Shown here one piece after another: positions 9,301 to 17,228 of a DNA stretch of 64,000 nucleotides; position 1 is the first letter of the stretch, and each line of letters begins with the position of its first letter. Source of the DNA: CAVYUC01 sp963816685 (lineage in GTDB: Bacteria > Bacteroidota > Bacteroidia > Bacteroidales > Prolixibacteraceae). Below the pieces are notes generated by a model that did no database searches, was not told the DNA's origin, and worked only from the letters and a program-made list of their open reading frames with translations. Position numbers and translations under genes: made by a program. The DNA is taken from the NCBI GenBank assembly GCA_963816685.1, contig CAWFMB010000014.1, forward strand, positions 372,001 through 436,000, read 5' to 3'.

Positions 9301-11115
9301 CGTGTTCGTCCGATTTTAATTACATCCATAACTACAATTGTTGCATTGTTTCCACTTGCAATGGGCCAGGCAGAATACGTTGGTGCAATAGGTGCTCCGT
9401 TTGCAATTACTGTAATTGGTGGTTTGGCTTTAAGTACTTTGCTGACACTCATTTTCATTCCTACATTGTATTTCGGCCTTGAAAATGCAATTAACTGGAT
9501 GAAAACACTGCACTGGGCAATCAAAGCTGTTCAATTGACAATTTTTGTGGCAGGTGCCTTGTATATTTATTTCGAAGTAGATGCTTTCATTTGGCAACTG
9601 CTTGATTTTATGTTGCTCGTGATTTTGGTTCCGGGAATTACTGCATTCATTTTAACCAGTTTACGGCAGGCAAGTGCTTCTGTTGTTAACGAAAATGAAT
9701 CAATACGAATAGTTGTCCGCAAGCTGGTAAAAGTGTATGACCGCGACACCCGTTTTATGCGCGAATGGAAATCAGGAATAAAAATAAGAGAGCGTGCCGG
9801 ATTATTGCGCGATTATAAAAAATTGCGTGACTTTTATGATTTGGTGTGGCAAATTCCGCTTTTTATTTTCCTTGTTTACTTTACATTCTTTTATGTTGAA
9901 AGTAACTTCTGGATGTGGATTTTTTCACATGTTATTTTCTTCTTTCTTTTTCTTTTATTTGTGCCACTTAATCAGGTACTTGTCAATAAGTATGAATCCA
10001 CCTCAAAAAAGGTGTACCTTAAACTGGCGGGGATAATTAAAAACTTTATTTACTGGTTTGTGCCATTGATTTTCCTGTTTGTTTTCTATTTCGACTGGAA
10101 AAATTTAGGAATGGTGATCTTTATCGGAATTATCTGGTACCTGCTTCTTGCTTTCTATTATTCAGGTGAATATATTCACAGGAAAAATCTGAATGTGGCC
10201 CGCATACAGGGAAGGTTGAGCGGATTGCGTCGTGGTTATTTTACTATGGTCAGGCAAATTCCGGTTGTAGGTAAACGTAAAACTCCTTTCCGGGCATTAA
10301 ACGGCGTTTCGCTGGAAATTAAAACAGGAATGTTTGGTTTACTGGGACCAAACGGTGCCGGAAAATCAACAATGATGCGTATTATTTGCGGTATACTTGA
10401 ACAAAGTTACGGCAAAATCTGGATTAATGGCCTTGATACGCAGAAACATCGTGAAGAGTTGCAGGGATTAATTGGTTATTTGCCACAGGCATTTGGAACT
10501 TATGAAAATATGTCGGCATGGGAATTCTTGGATTACCAGGCAATTCTGAAAGGAATTAAGGATACAAAAACCAGAAACGAACGAATGGAATATGTATTGA
10601 AAAACGTTCATATGTATGAGCGCAGAAATGATAAAATTGGTTCCTTCTCCGGCGGCATGAAACAGCGAATTGGTATAGCACAAATTCTGCTGAACCTGCC
10701 GCGGATTTTGGTAGTTGATGAGCCAACTGCCGGGCTTGATCCCCGTGAAAGAATTCGTTTCAGAAACCTTTTGGTGGAATTGAGCCGCGAACGGATTGTA
10801 ATTTTTTCCACACATATTATCGAGGATATTTCAAGTTCGTGTAACCAGGTGGCAGTTATCAACCGCGGTAATCTGAAATATTTTGGAACTCCGAATGAGA
10901 TGGTTAAAATAGGCGATGGATTTGTTTGGCATACTACTGTTCCGGCAAAAGATTTTGATGAATTTGCCAAGAAACAGTTGATTGTTCATCATATGCGTGA
11001 CGGAGATAATATTAAAGCGCGTTGTCTGTCGCAGACCAAACCAACAGAAGATGCAGTGAATGTTTCACCTCACCTCGAGGATTCCTATTTGTGTTTATTA
11101 AGAGATTTTGTTTAA
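6397..11115 (+). CDS. RND permease fused to an ABC ATPase
   Basis: One uninterrupted frame of 1572 residues. Residues 1 to about 1030 form a second RND permease with its own TM4 motif (AIGMLLDNSVVVLEN) and a glycine-rich loop near 648-656. About 1040-1265 hold extra hydrophobic segments not found in normal RND pumps. About 1285-1572 is a complete ABC nucleotide-binding domain: Walker A GPNGAGKST (about 1317), signature SFSGGMKQR (about 1416), Walker B ILVVDEPTAGLD (about 1435) and the switch His in STH. The next gene is an ABC-2-type permease, so the NBD probably drives that permease. RND pumps use the proton gradient and ABC domains use ATP; how the halves cooperate is unknown. No frameshift is needed to join them. 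Confidence 0.88.
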   Translation: MKFIIERKVFISMLFIGLTLLGYVSYKRLPVELMPNAELPMLFVQINSQIEVDPNYMENQAVIPIEGAISTMEGIESMESFLNNRSASIQVNFKQNVNFKYTFLKLQEKIDQVTESLDDNFFVTVNKVDIDQLTNQFMELQIRGSGGIDRIRNIVDQEITEEFENIDGVASVSVFGGKERSIEVTYDAGALEAYDITPSQIRNAISQNSRNRTFTGYLHDSKKQYFVNVTAEYNNVNDIENIIVAEGPIYLKDVADVYFGVKEEESISRINGLDAVSMTLVSDSQANLIELSHMVDEKIAELNEKLAAKDVQIVVQTNMAETMEENIDQIIDLAMVGGLLAIFVLWMFLKNMKIVSIIALAIPVSVFTAFNLFYAFNISINSLTLVGLVLAIGMLLDNSVVVLENIYRLSGKNYDADTAVTQGTQEVWRSIVAATLTTITVFLPFVFSTDYMVKLLGNHIGVSIISTLMVSLFAALLLIPMAAHFLLKRKSSHNIFYEKVTTNSRIIQIYVLLLKSSMRGPARTVIGAIVLFFVAVFVVLAVSVNNLEEVEEDQFSVYVTMPTGSTLEATDLVVAEVENRFTDIAEIKDVISRIEAEDAILTIILKEDFKDIDDRNIAEIKSQVEGLVTNISQAEISLTAPTSSSRFRGGGGGGRSGTESFGRFMGIGTNQERIVIKGENFEAMKGVAEDLEYYIEDLESIRNAGISVAGDRPELHIYFNQLLLTEYGLNLNNIAAELGAFSREFTSGVNFKQGNEEYEIIIKEKLDEGEEEDTEKGIEDLRRLQVSNTQGATYDLQDISDLVFDEGMSSITRVNQEKQIEVTYRFVDEAEQSKDLLEAYRLEIDDIVSNYKVPAGVAIEVIHEEDQYTEFYFLIAAAFILIFMILASVFESVSTPFVLMFSIPLAAIGSFLALIFTGNSLFNANTLMGFLILIGVVVNNGIILIDFTNILRKRGYNKSRALITAGLSRVRPILITSITTIVALFPLAMGQAEYVGAIGAPFAITVIGGLALSTLLTLIFIPTLYFGLENAINWMKTLHWAIKAVQLTIFVAGALYIYFEVDAFIWQLLDFMLLVILVPGITAFILTSLRQASASVVNENESIRIVVRKLVKVYDRDTRFMREWKSGIKIRERAGLLRDYKKLRDFYDLVWQIPLFIFLVYFTFFYVESNFWMWIFSHVIFFFLFLLFVPLNQVLVNKYESTSKKVYLKLAGIIKNFIYWFVPLIFLFVFYFDWKNLGMVIFIGIIWYLLLAFYYSGEYIHRKNLNVARIQGRLSGLRRGYFTMVRQIPVVGKRKTPFRALNGVSLEIKTGMFGLLGPNGAGKSTMMRIICGILEQSYGKIWINGLDTQKHREELQGLIGYLPQAFGTYENMSAWEFLDYQAILKGIKDTKTRNERMEYVLKNVHMYERRNDKIGSFSGGMKQRIGIAQILLNLPRILVVDEPTAGLDPRERIRFRNLLVELSRERIVIFSTHIIEDISSSCNQVAVINRGNLKYFGTPNEMVKIGDGFVWHTTVPAKDFDEFAKKQLIVHHMRDGDNIKARCLSQTKPTEDAVNVSPHLEDSYLCLLRDFV

Positions 11116-11123
11116 ATATTAAA

Positions 11124-11843
11124 ATGGCATACACATTCAACATAAGAAATAACCTGGTGATTTCAGTAAAGATGATTCGCTACAATCTTAAAATTATTTT
11201 TGCAAGCCGGTTTATCTGGTTTTTGATTGCAGCTTTTGCATTTTTTCTGTTTTTTGCTATTCAAACTGTTATTAATCAGCAAAATATTGGAGAGGGAACA
11301 ATTTATGATTTGCTGATTTTTCCCGGAATTCTGCTTATTTTTTATCCATCGGTTTTCGGCATTCAGAATGATGATGATTCGAGAATGCTTGAAATATTGT
11401 TCGGAATCCCCAACTACAGGTATAAAGTATGGCTGGTGCGGCTGCTTATGATTTATGGATTAATTTTTATCATCATTGTTGTATTTGCTGCCGCGGCTTC
11501 TGTCCTGTTATATAAAATTGATGTGCTGGAAATGTCTTATCAGCTGATGTATCCTATTGTTTTTCTTGGTTCACTTGCGTTTATGTTTTCAACAGTAATT
11601 AAAAACGGAAACGGTACTGCAGTAACTATGGTTTTAATTGGAGTAGCACTTATAATCATGCAGGATGCCATAGAGCGGACACAATGGAATGTTTTTTTGA
11701 ATCCGTTTCAAATCCCCAATAATCTAAACGATGTTATCTGGCAGGGATTGATTTCAAAGAACCGGATTTTCCTCGGGATTGGAATAGTCGTCTTTATTCT
11801 GTACGGGTTGTTTAATCTGCAAAAAAGAGAGAAATTCGTATGA
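11124..11843 (+). CDS. ABC-2-type membrane permease
   Basis: 239 residues from ATG 11124 (MAYTFNIRNNLVISVKMIRY), 8 bp after the fused gene; longer in-frame starts upstream would overlap the ATPase coding sequence and give a non-permease-like N-terminus. About six hydrophobic segments are seen, e.g. FIWFLIAAFAFFLFFAIQ, LIFIIIVVFAAAASVLLY and IFLGIGIVVFILYGLF. The short cytosolic stretch GIPNYRYKVWLVR fits an ABC-2 coupling helix region. It is the natural partner of the ATPase at the end of the preceding protein. It ends the operon. Confidence 0.78.
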   Translation: MAYTFNIRNNLVISVKMIRYNLKIIFASRFIWFLIAAFAFFLFFAIQTVINQQNIGEGTIYDLLIFPGILLIFYPSVFGIQNDDDSRMLEILFGIPNYRYKVWLVRLLMIYGLIFIIIVVFAAAASVLLYKIDVLEMSYQLMYPIVFLGSLAFMFSTVIKNGNGTAVTMVLIGVALIIMQDAIERTQWNVFLNPFQIPNNLNDVIWQGLISKNRIFLGIGIVVFILYGLFNLQKREKFV

Positions 11844-12091
11844 CAGAAGTACGCTTATCCAGATGCTGAAATAAATCTTAAACTTCGGTTGACTTTTATA
11901 AAAATTTATTGTTAAGAACAAATGAATTAAAAATCATCTGGTTTACAGTGCTTTTGCTTTTTTTGCAACTAAAAGCAACGGGCTTTTGATTTTGTAAAAT
12001 TGCATGTTTTGGTAATTAGGTAAAAGTGGAATTGAATTTCAGACATTAATATCAGGAAATATCTAAATTTGTCCTCCGAAACTGAAAATGA

Positions 12092-13351
12092 ATGAAAAGA
12101 AGAGAGATTGAAATAATGGCGCCGGTAGGTTCTTATGAATCGCTGATGGCTGCCATTCAGGGAGGGGCAGGTTCGGTATATTTTGGAGTGGAACATCTGA
12201 ATATGCGCTCGCGCTCGTCCAATAATTTTACAATTGACGACCTGAAGAAAATTGCTCAGATTGCCGCCGGATATCATGTAAAAACATATCTGACATTGAA
12301 TGTTGAAATTTTTGACGGTGAAATTTCACAAATGCATGAAGTATTGGAAGCAGCTAAAAATGCTGGGGTTTCAGCAGTTATCGCAGCCGATATTTCTGTA
12401 ATTCAGTATGCACGTTCCATTAACTTTGAAGTACATATTTCAACCCAGGTAAATATTACAAATATTGAAGCTGTAAAGTTTTACGCCAATTTTGCCGATG
12501 TAGTTGTTCTGGCGCGGGAAATGAACCTTGGCCGTGTTTATGAAATAACAAACCAGATAAATGAGCAGCAAATAAAAGGACCTTCGGGAAATCCTGTGCG
12601 GCTCGAAATGTTTGCCCATGGAGCACTTTGCATGGCCATCAGCGGAAAATGTTACCTGAGCCTTCACGAAATGAATTCTTCAGCAAACCGCGGTTCCTGC
12701 CTTCAAACCTGCCGTCGTGCCTACACTGTGACCGACAGGGAAACAGGAGCGGAACTGGATATTGAAAATGAATACATCATGTCTCCCAAAGATTTAAAAA
12801 CAATTCATTTTCTGAATAAAGTGCTGGATGCCGGAATATCGGTGCTAAAAATTGAAGGCAGGGCACGTTCACCCGAATATGTAAAAACAACGGTGGAGTG
12901 CTATCGCGAAGCTGTTGATGCATATTTTGAAGGGACGTTTGACGAAGTAAAAGTTAAAGACTGGGACAATCGGTTATCATCGGTATTTAACCGTGGATTC
13001 TGGGATGGTTATTATCTTGGTCAGCGGCTTGGAGAATGGAGCCCGAATTATGGATCGCAGGCCACGAAACGGAAAATTTATGTGGGTAAATGCACCAATT
13101 ATTTCACAAAAATTGAAGTTGCTGAATTTAAGCTTGAAACAAAAAACCTTAAAGTTGGCGATGAAATTATAATTACAGGACCTACAACAGGTGTTATTCA
13201 AACCGTGGTAAAAGAAGTGCGTGTTGAATTAAAACCTGTAGAGGAAGGATTGAAAGGGCAACGGATTTCTGTGCCTGTTGAAAATAAACTAAGACGATCG
13301 GACAAACTGTATAAACTGGTGGATGCAAAAGAAGTGAAATCCAGACGGTAA
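12092..13351 (+). CDS. U32 family protein, TrhP-like (tRNA hydroxylation candidate)
   Basis: 419 residues. The N-terminus MAPVGSYESLMAAIQGGAGSV is the typical U32 TIM-barrel start, so ATG 12116 is an alternative start eight codons in. The conserved cysteine cluster is present: CMAISGKCYLS then GSCLQTCRRAY (about residues 185-210), as in the iron-sulfur U32 enzymes. KIEGRARSPEYV follows. Family members are called collagenase-like peptidases, but the characterised bacterial ones TrhP and RlhA act in RNA hydroxylation; the C-terminal beta domain here (KIYVGKCTNYFTKI) fits the TrhP architecture. It is preceded by 248 bp of AT-rich DNA and appears monocistronic. Confidence 0.82.
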   Translation: MKRREIEIMAPVGSYESLMAAIQGGAGSVYFGVEHLNMRSRSSNNFTIDDLKKIAQIAAGYHVKTYLTLNVEIFDGEISQMHEVLEAAKNAGVSAVIAADISVIQYARSINFEVHISTQVNITNIEAVKFYANFADVVVLAREMNLGRVYEITNQINEQQIKGPSGNPVRLEMFAHGALCMAISGKCYLSLHEMNSSANRGSCLQTCRRAYTVTDRETGAELDIENEYIMSPKDLKTIHFLNKVLDAGISVLKIEGRARSPEYVKTTVECYREAVDAYFEGTFDEVKVKDWDNRLSSVFNRGFWDGYYLGQRLGEWSPNYGSQATKRKIYVGKCTNYFTKIEVAEFKLETKNLKVGDEIIITGPTTGVIQTVVKEVRVELKPVEEGLKGQRISVPVENKLRRSDKLYKLVDAKEVKSRR

Positions 13352-13423
13352 AGAATGTTTGATATTCTTTTGTATTTGCAAAAAAGTAATTAATTTTCCG
13401 TTCTACGAAAAAACCTGCTAGTT

Positions 13424-14335
13424 ATGGGCCAAAAACAAATCCTTACTGTTTTATTTCTGCTGTTGGTTGCCAGTGCATCAGGGCAAATTCTAAGGTACCG
13501 GTTAGGTGCCAGTTCCGGAATGTTTCTCAGCGAAACAGGAGCAGATGAAATCCGGCATCCTCAGGCAAGTATTCTGGAATATCCCTCAGCCACTGAATTA
13601 TCGCCGACTCTGAAACTCGGTGCTGATTTTGAAATAATGGCTCCTTTAACTTCTCAGCTTGAAGTGGGGTTGGAATTTGAATATGGCAATTTATCCGGCC
13701 GTACGGAAACCTCTCCACTGTATAATTTTTACTTTTTCGATTGGATAAATCCGTTGCCAAATGATTACTTTTATCCGTCTGAACCTGTTATGTACGATAC
13801 CAAACAACTCAGCATTTTAGGAACTACCCGGCTTTATTTTTTGCCACCGCGCGAAAAGCTTAACATTTTTGCCAAAGTTTTTGGAGGAGTTTCTTTTATC
13901 GGGACCGATTTCAAATTTGTAAATGAGGTTGATAATGTAAGCTACAATGTAGGAGTTTTATATACGCAGGGAACCAAAAGCAATCCTTCACCAAAAGATA
14001 AGGCTTTACAAGCTGGCGCAGGTTTTGGCAGTACATATAAATTTTCGGATGTAATGGCTTTTTACCTCGAATTTACAGGCTCTTTTATTAATTCCGATAT
14101 TGTAAATGGTGTTCCGAATTTCGATTATCTTCCCAATGCAGGAAAACAATTCAGACTTGCTGAAGGAGTGGGTTCATTAACGGGTCAAATTAGTGTTGGG
14201 TTGGTGTATTCAGCTGTTGGTGACAGTCGTTTAAACAGGGGTAATTATACCAAGAGTAAAAGGATAACAAAGAAAAAAACGTGGATGCGCAAAAAGAGTC
14301 ATCCTTTCGGGAAAAGCAAAAAAAGAAGAAGATAG
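13424..14335 (+). CDS. Outer membrane barrel-like protein with a strongly basic tail
   Basis: 303 residues, signal peptide about 1-21 (LLLVASASGQ). Alternating hydrophobic strands with aromatic ends (FEIMAPLTSQLEVGLEFEY, LSILGTTRLYFLPP, MAFYLEFTGSFI) suggest a small outer-membrane barrel of about 250 residues. After the last strand (TGQISVGLVYSAVG) the protein continues with about 35 residues very rich in Lys and Arg (SKRITKKKTWMRKKSHPFG, ending KSKKRRR). Such a tail is odd for a barrel, where the last strand normally carries the BAM signal. The basic tail may bind LPS, nucleic acid or peptidoglycan (inference). No specific family was recognised. Confidence 0.6.
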   Translation: MGQKQILTVLFLLLVASASGQILRYRLGASSGMFLSETGADEIRHPQASILEYPSATELSPTLKLGADFEIMAPLTSQLEVGLEFEYGNLSGRTETSPLYNFYFFDWINPLPNDYFYPSEPVMYDTKQLSILGTTRLYFLPPREKLNIFAKVFGGVSFIGTDFKFVNEVDNVSYNVGVLYTQGTKSNPSPKDKALQAGAGFGSTYKFSDVMAFYLEFTGSFINSDIVNGVPNFDYLPNAGKQFRLAEGVGSLTGQISVGLVYSAVGDSRLNRGNYTKSKRITKKKTWMRKKSHPFGKSKKRRR

Positions 14336-14387
14336 AAACCTACAAAAGTTTAATTCAAATCATTTTAGGGGGTGTTTTCTCTTAAAG

Positions 14388-14425
14388 AAAACAAGCCACC
14401 GAAATTTCAATGGCTTGTTTATATC
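14388..14425. terminator. Bidirectional intrinsic terminator
   Basis: The stem AAACAAGCCA (14389-14398) pairs perfectly with TGGCTTGTTT (14411-14420), with a 12-nt loop and T/A-rich flanks on both sides. It sits between the converging genes ending at 14335 and 14441, so it can stop both. Confidence 0.75.
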
Positions 14426-14440
14426 AAATATGTAGCTTTT

Positions 14441-15358
14441 TTATGATAATTCCTGAAAGGTTTTATCAAGTAACTTTTTTGTAGCAATTATACCATCAAT
14501 TTCCGAAAGTCCGCTTCCTTCATACTCTACATCAACATAACCTCTGTATCCTGAATCCTTCACAATTTTCATGAGCCGGTAGAAATCCATTGTAGTTTCA
14601 TTCCCTTCATCATCAAAAGCATATGATTTTCCGCTGACACCTTTTGCATAAGGCATTAATAATTCAACACCTTTATATCTGTCATATGTTTCGCCGGTTT
14701 CCCTGTTGATGGTAAAGTTGCCAAAATCAGGTAATGTTCCCACGCGCTTATGGTCTGTCAATTTCATTACTCCAACCAGCCATTCTGCATTACTGGACAG
14801 TCCGCCATGGTTTTCGACAAGAACATTAATTTTTTGTTTGTCTCCGTATTCGCAGAGCATGTGCAATCCATCGGCAGCATATTTCTGCTGTTCTTCGTAA
14901 CTTCCTTCACTTGCAGCATTTACACGTATTGAATGACAACCAAGATAACGGGCGGCATCAATCCATCTTTTATGATTTTCTAAAGTTTTTATCCTGGCTG
15001 CTTTATCTGGTGCTCCAACCATTCCTTCGCCGTCACACATAATCAGAACGTTATCGACATCTTCATTTTTACAGATTTTGGCCAATTCCGAAAGGTACTT
15101 TTCGTCCTTCGCCTTATCTTTAAAAAACTGGTTAACGTATTCAACTGCTCCTATTCCAAGTTTACGTGCCTGAACCGGAAACTCAAGATTCGTCATTTCG
15201 TTGGCAAATAATGCTTTATGCAACGACCATTCAGCAAGTGAAACTTCAAAATTTTGTTTTTTTGCTGCAATTCCGGCAATTGCCGGCGACGTAATCATTG
15301 CTCCTGCAGTGGCTGCAACAGTTGTTTTAAGAAAACTTCTTCGATTTGTATTTTTCAT
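14441..15358 (-). CDS. Tat-exported sugar phosphate isomerase/epimerase-like TIM-barrel protein
   Basis: 305 residues. The N-terminus has a twin-arginine signal (NRRSFLKTTVAATAGAMI). The body is an AP-endonuclease-2/xylose-isomerase-like TIM barrel: VEYVNQFF, VDNVLIMCDGEG, GCHSIRVNA, INVLVENHGGLS, VGTLPDFGNF and YVDVEYEGSG. The Glu and Asp residues at the strand ends (ENHGG, PDFGNF, DVEYEG) fit the metal site of the family. The substrate is probably a sugar or cyclitol in the periplasm; nothing in the context narrows it. Confidence 0.82.
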   Translation of the reverse strand: MKNTNRRSFLKTTVAATAGAMITSPAIAGIAAKKQNFEVSLAEWSLHKALFANEMTNLEFPVQARKLGIGAVEYVNQFFKDKAKDEKYLSELAKICKNEDVDNVLIMCDGEGMVGAPDKAARIKTLENHKRWIDAARYLGCHSIRVNAASEGSYEEQQKYAADGLHMLCEYGDKQKINVLVENHGGLSSNAEWLVGVMKLTDHKRVGTLPDFGNFTINRETGETYDRYKGVELLMPYAKGVSGKSYAFDDEGNETTMDFYRLMKIVKDSGYRGYVDVEYEGSGLSEIDGIIATKKLLDKTFQELS

Positions 15359-15447
15359 TTTTCTGAAATTTAATTATAAGTGAATTTACGTAAATTACAA
15401 TGGAAAGAAAATAGTTTTGCAGATTAACATCTGAAGCAATTAATTTT

Positions 15448-17088
15448 TTAGATGTATTTAAATCGTTTTATGTTCTTTTTAGGGGTTTTCTCAAATTCTT
15501 CATCCACAAGTTCAATACTGCTGATCTGTTCATATTTTGGTAATTCTGCATTTACTTTTTTACGGTTTTCCTTCATTATTTCAGCCAATTGCGAATCAGA
15601 AATATTATCTGCTTTTAATGCTTCAATGTCAGGATAAACTAAAGCTGTAAGTTTGCCATTTCGCTCGGTAACCACGCATTCTGCCACATATAACTGATTT
15701 GTAATTTTTGCTTCCAGTTCTTCAGGGTAAATATTTTGCCCGGATGGCCCAAGGATCATGTTTTTTGAACGGCCTTTTATGTAAATGAAATTATTTTCAT
15801 CAATTATTCCCAGGTCGCCTGTTTTTAACCAGCCATCATCTGAAAACGCTTCTTTTGTCGCTTTTTCATTTTTATAATAGCCGAGCATCACATTTTCACC
15901 CTTCACCTGAATTTCGCCAACAACCCTGTAAGGATCTTCCGAATCAATACGGACCTGCATCCTGTCGACAAGTTTACCTGCTGATGAAGTCCTTGTTTTA
16001 TTCCAGGCAGCATAACTAATCAACGGCCCACATTCGGTCATTCCATATCCAATAGTGAACGGGAATTGAATTTGTTTGAAAAAATGCTCCACTTCAGCAC
16101 TTAATGGTGCGCCGCCAATTACAATCTCGAAAAAGCGGCCTCCAAAGGTCTCAACCAGTTTTGTCTTAATTTTTTTAAGGATTACAGTAGAAATTACCGG
16201 CAGTTTCAGTAATATTTTAATTACAGGTTTATCAATAGAAGGAAGTATCCTTTTCTTGTATATTTTTTCGATAACCAGTGGAACCGAGAGAATCAGATGT
16301 GGTTTAACCTCTCCAAAAACTTTTGTTATTACTGCCGGTGAAGGGATTTTGTTGAGAAATGTAATATGGCATCCAAGTGTAACCGGAAAAAGAAACTCAA
16401 AAAGTAATCCATAAACATGCGCCATTGGAAGAAACGATACTATTTTATCACCCGAATTCAATGGCATGTTTTCCTGAGCATAAATGAGGTTCGATACCAA
16501 ACTTCGCTCCGGGATCAAAACTCCTTTTGTAAATCCAGAAGTTCCTGAGGTGTAAGAAATGATGCATGCTTCTTCGGGTTTCCATTCTTCGAAACTGAAA
16601 CTGTTTTTAACCGGTGGATTTTTGGTGTAAAACTGAAACGAATCGTCCAGTTTATAAGCGGCATTTTCATCTTTTGACACCAGCACCGAAAAATCTTCCA
16701 GAGCAATTAATGTCTGCACTTCAGTTGCATTGTTGAAATCTATTTTGGTTGAAAGTGATTTGGCAATAAAAACAAGTTTTGCTTCCGAATGATTGATGAT
16801 ATGATTTGTGTTAGGTTCGTTAAAATCAGGAAGAACAGGCACAATTACAATACCTGCTGAAATTGCCGAAAGAAAAACTGCGCCCCATGTTGCTGAATTT
16901 CTGCCTAAAACTGCAATTTTGTCGCCGCTCCTGATACCTGAAATCTGATAAAAAAGGTGCAGCGACTTAATGATTTTCGCTACATCAGAATAGGTGTTAT
17001 CCTTTCCTTCATAATCGGTAAATGCAAGATTGTTCCAGTTTTTTTGAAACGACTGGTTGTAAAGGCCGGCCAAAGAATTCTTTGTCAT
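15448..17088 (-). CDS. AMP-forming acyl-CoA synthetase (long-chain fatty acid CoA ligase type)
   Basis: 546 residues. The ANL-superfamily motifs are clear: P-loop YTSGTSGFTKG (about 190), adenylate-binding GYGMTECGPL (about 352), hinge region LKTGDLG and ETPKKNIKR near the C-terminus with a candidate catalytic lysine. It activates a carboxylic acid, probably a fatty acid, to an acyl-CoA through acyl-AMP. The order is an AMP-binding domain of about 430 residues plus a short C-terminal lid. It has its own promoter-like box upstream and is not obviously in an operon with the DUF4382 gene, from which a terminator separates it. Confidence 0.88.
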   Translation of the reverse strand: MTKNSLAGLYNQSFQKNWNNLAFTDYEGKDNTYSDVAKIIKSLHLFYQISGIRSGDKIAVLGRNSATWGAVFLSAISAGIVIVPVLPDFNEPNTNHIINHSEAKLVFIAKSLSTKIDFNNATEVQTLIALEDFSVLVSKDENAAYKLDDSFQFYTKNPPVKNSFSFEEWKPEEACIISYTSGTSGFTKGVLIPERSLVSNLIYAQENMPLNSGDKIVSFLPMAHVYGLLFEFLFPVTLGCHITFLNKIPSPAVITKVFGEVKPHLILSVPLVIEKIYKKRILPSIDKPVIKILLKLPVISTVILKKIKTKLVETFGGRFFEIVIGGAPLSAEVEHFFKQIQFPFTIGYGMTECGPLISYAAWNKTRTSSAGKLVDRMQVRIDSEDPYRVVGEIQVKGENVMLGYYKNEKATKEAFSDDGWLKTGDLGIIDENNFIYIKGRSKNMILGPSGQNIYPEELEAKITNQLYVAECVVTERNGKLTALVYPDIEALKADNISDSQLAEIMKENRKKVNAELPKYEQISSIELVDEEFEKTPKKNIKRFKYI

Positions 17089-17112
17089 GGTTTCAGGTAT
17101 TTAAATTACAAC

Positions 17113-17120
17113 CAAATTTA
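17113..17120 (-). promoter_or_regulatory. TAnnTTTG-type -7 box
   Basis: TAAATTTG on the minus strand, about 25 nt before the acyl-CoA ligase start, matches the Bacteroidota primary-sigma -7 consensus TAnnTTTG. A good TTTG -33 box is not obvious. Confidence 0.35.
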
Positions 17121-17176
17121 TAAAAATAAGTTGACTTGGAACTTATGAATTATTGTCCCCTGTTGCAAAAAGCAAC

Positions 17177-17203
17177 AAAAGCCTGAAACATTTCCAGGCT
17201 TTT
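17177..17203 (-). terminator. Intrinsic terminator
   Basis: AAAAGCCTG (17177-17185) pairs with CAGGCTTTT (17195-17203). On the minus strand a T-run follows, so it ends the DUF4382 gene transcript. Confidence 0.7.
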
Positions 17204-17228
17204 ACATTTTAACAAAATAAAAAAGCAT

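Noticed and set aside
11022..11123. Longer N-terminus for the ABC-2 permease
   Set aside because: It overlaps the coding end of the fused ATPase and gives a non-hydrophobic start unlike permeases; ATG 11124 fits better.
12092..13351. Collagenase/virulence protease call for the U32 gene
   Set aside because: The Cys cluster and architecture fit the RNA-hydroxylation branch better; the protease name is historical.
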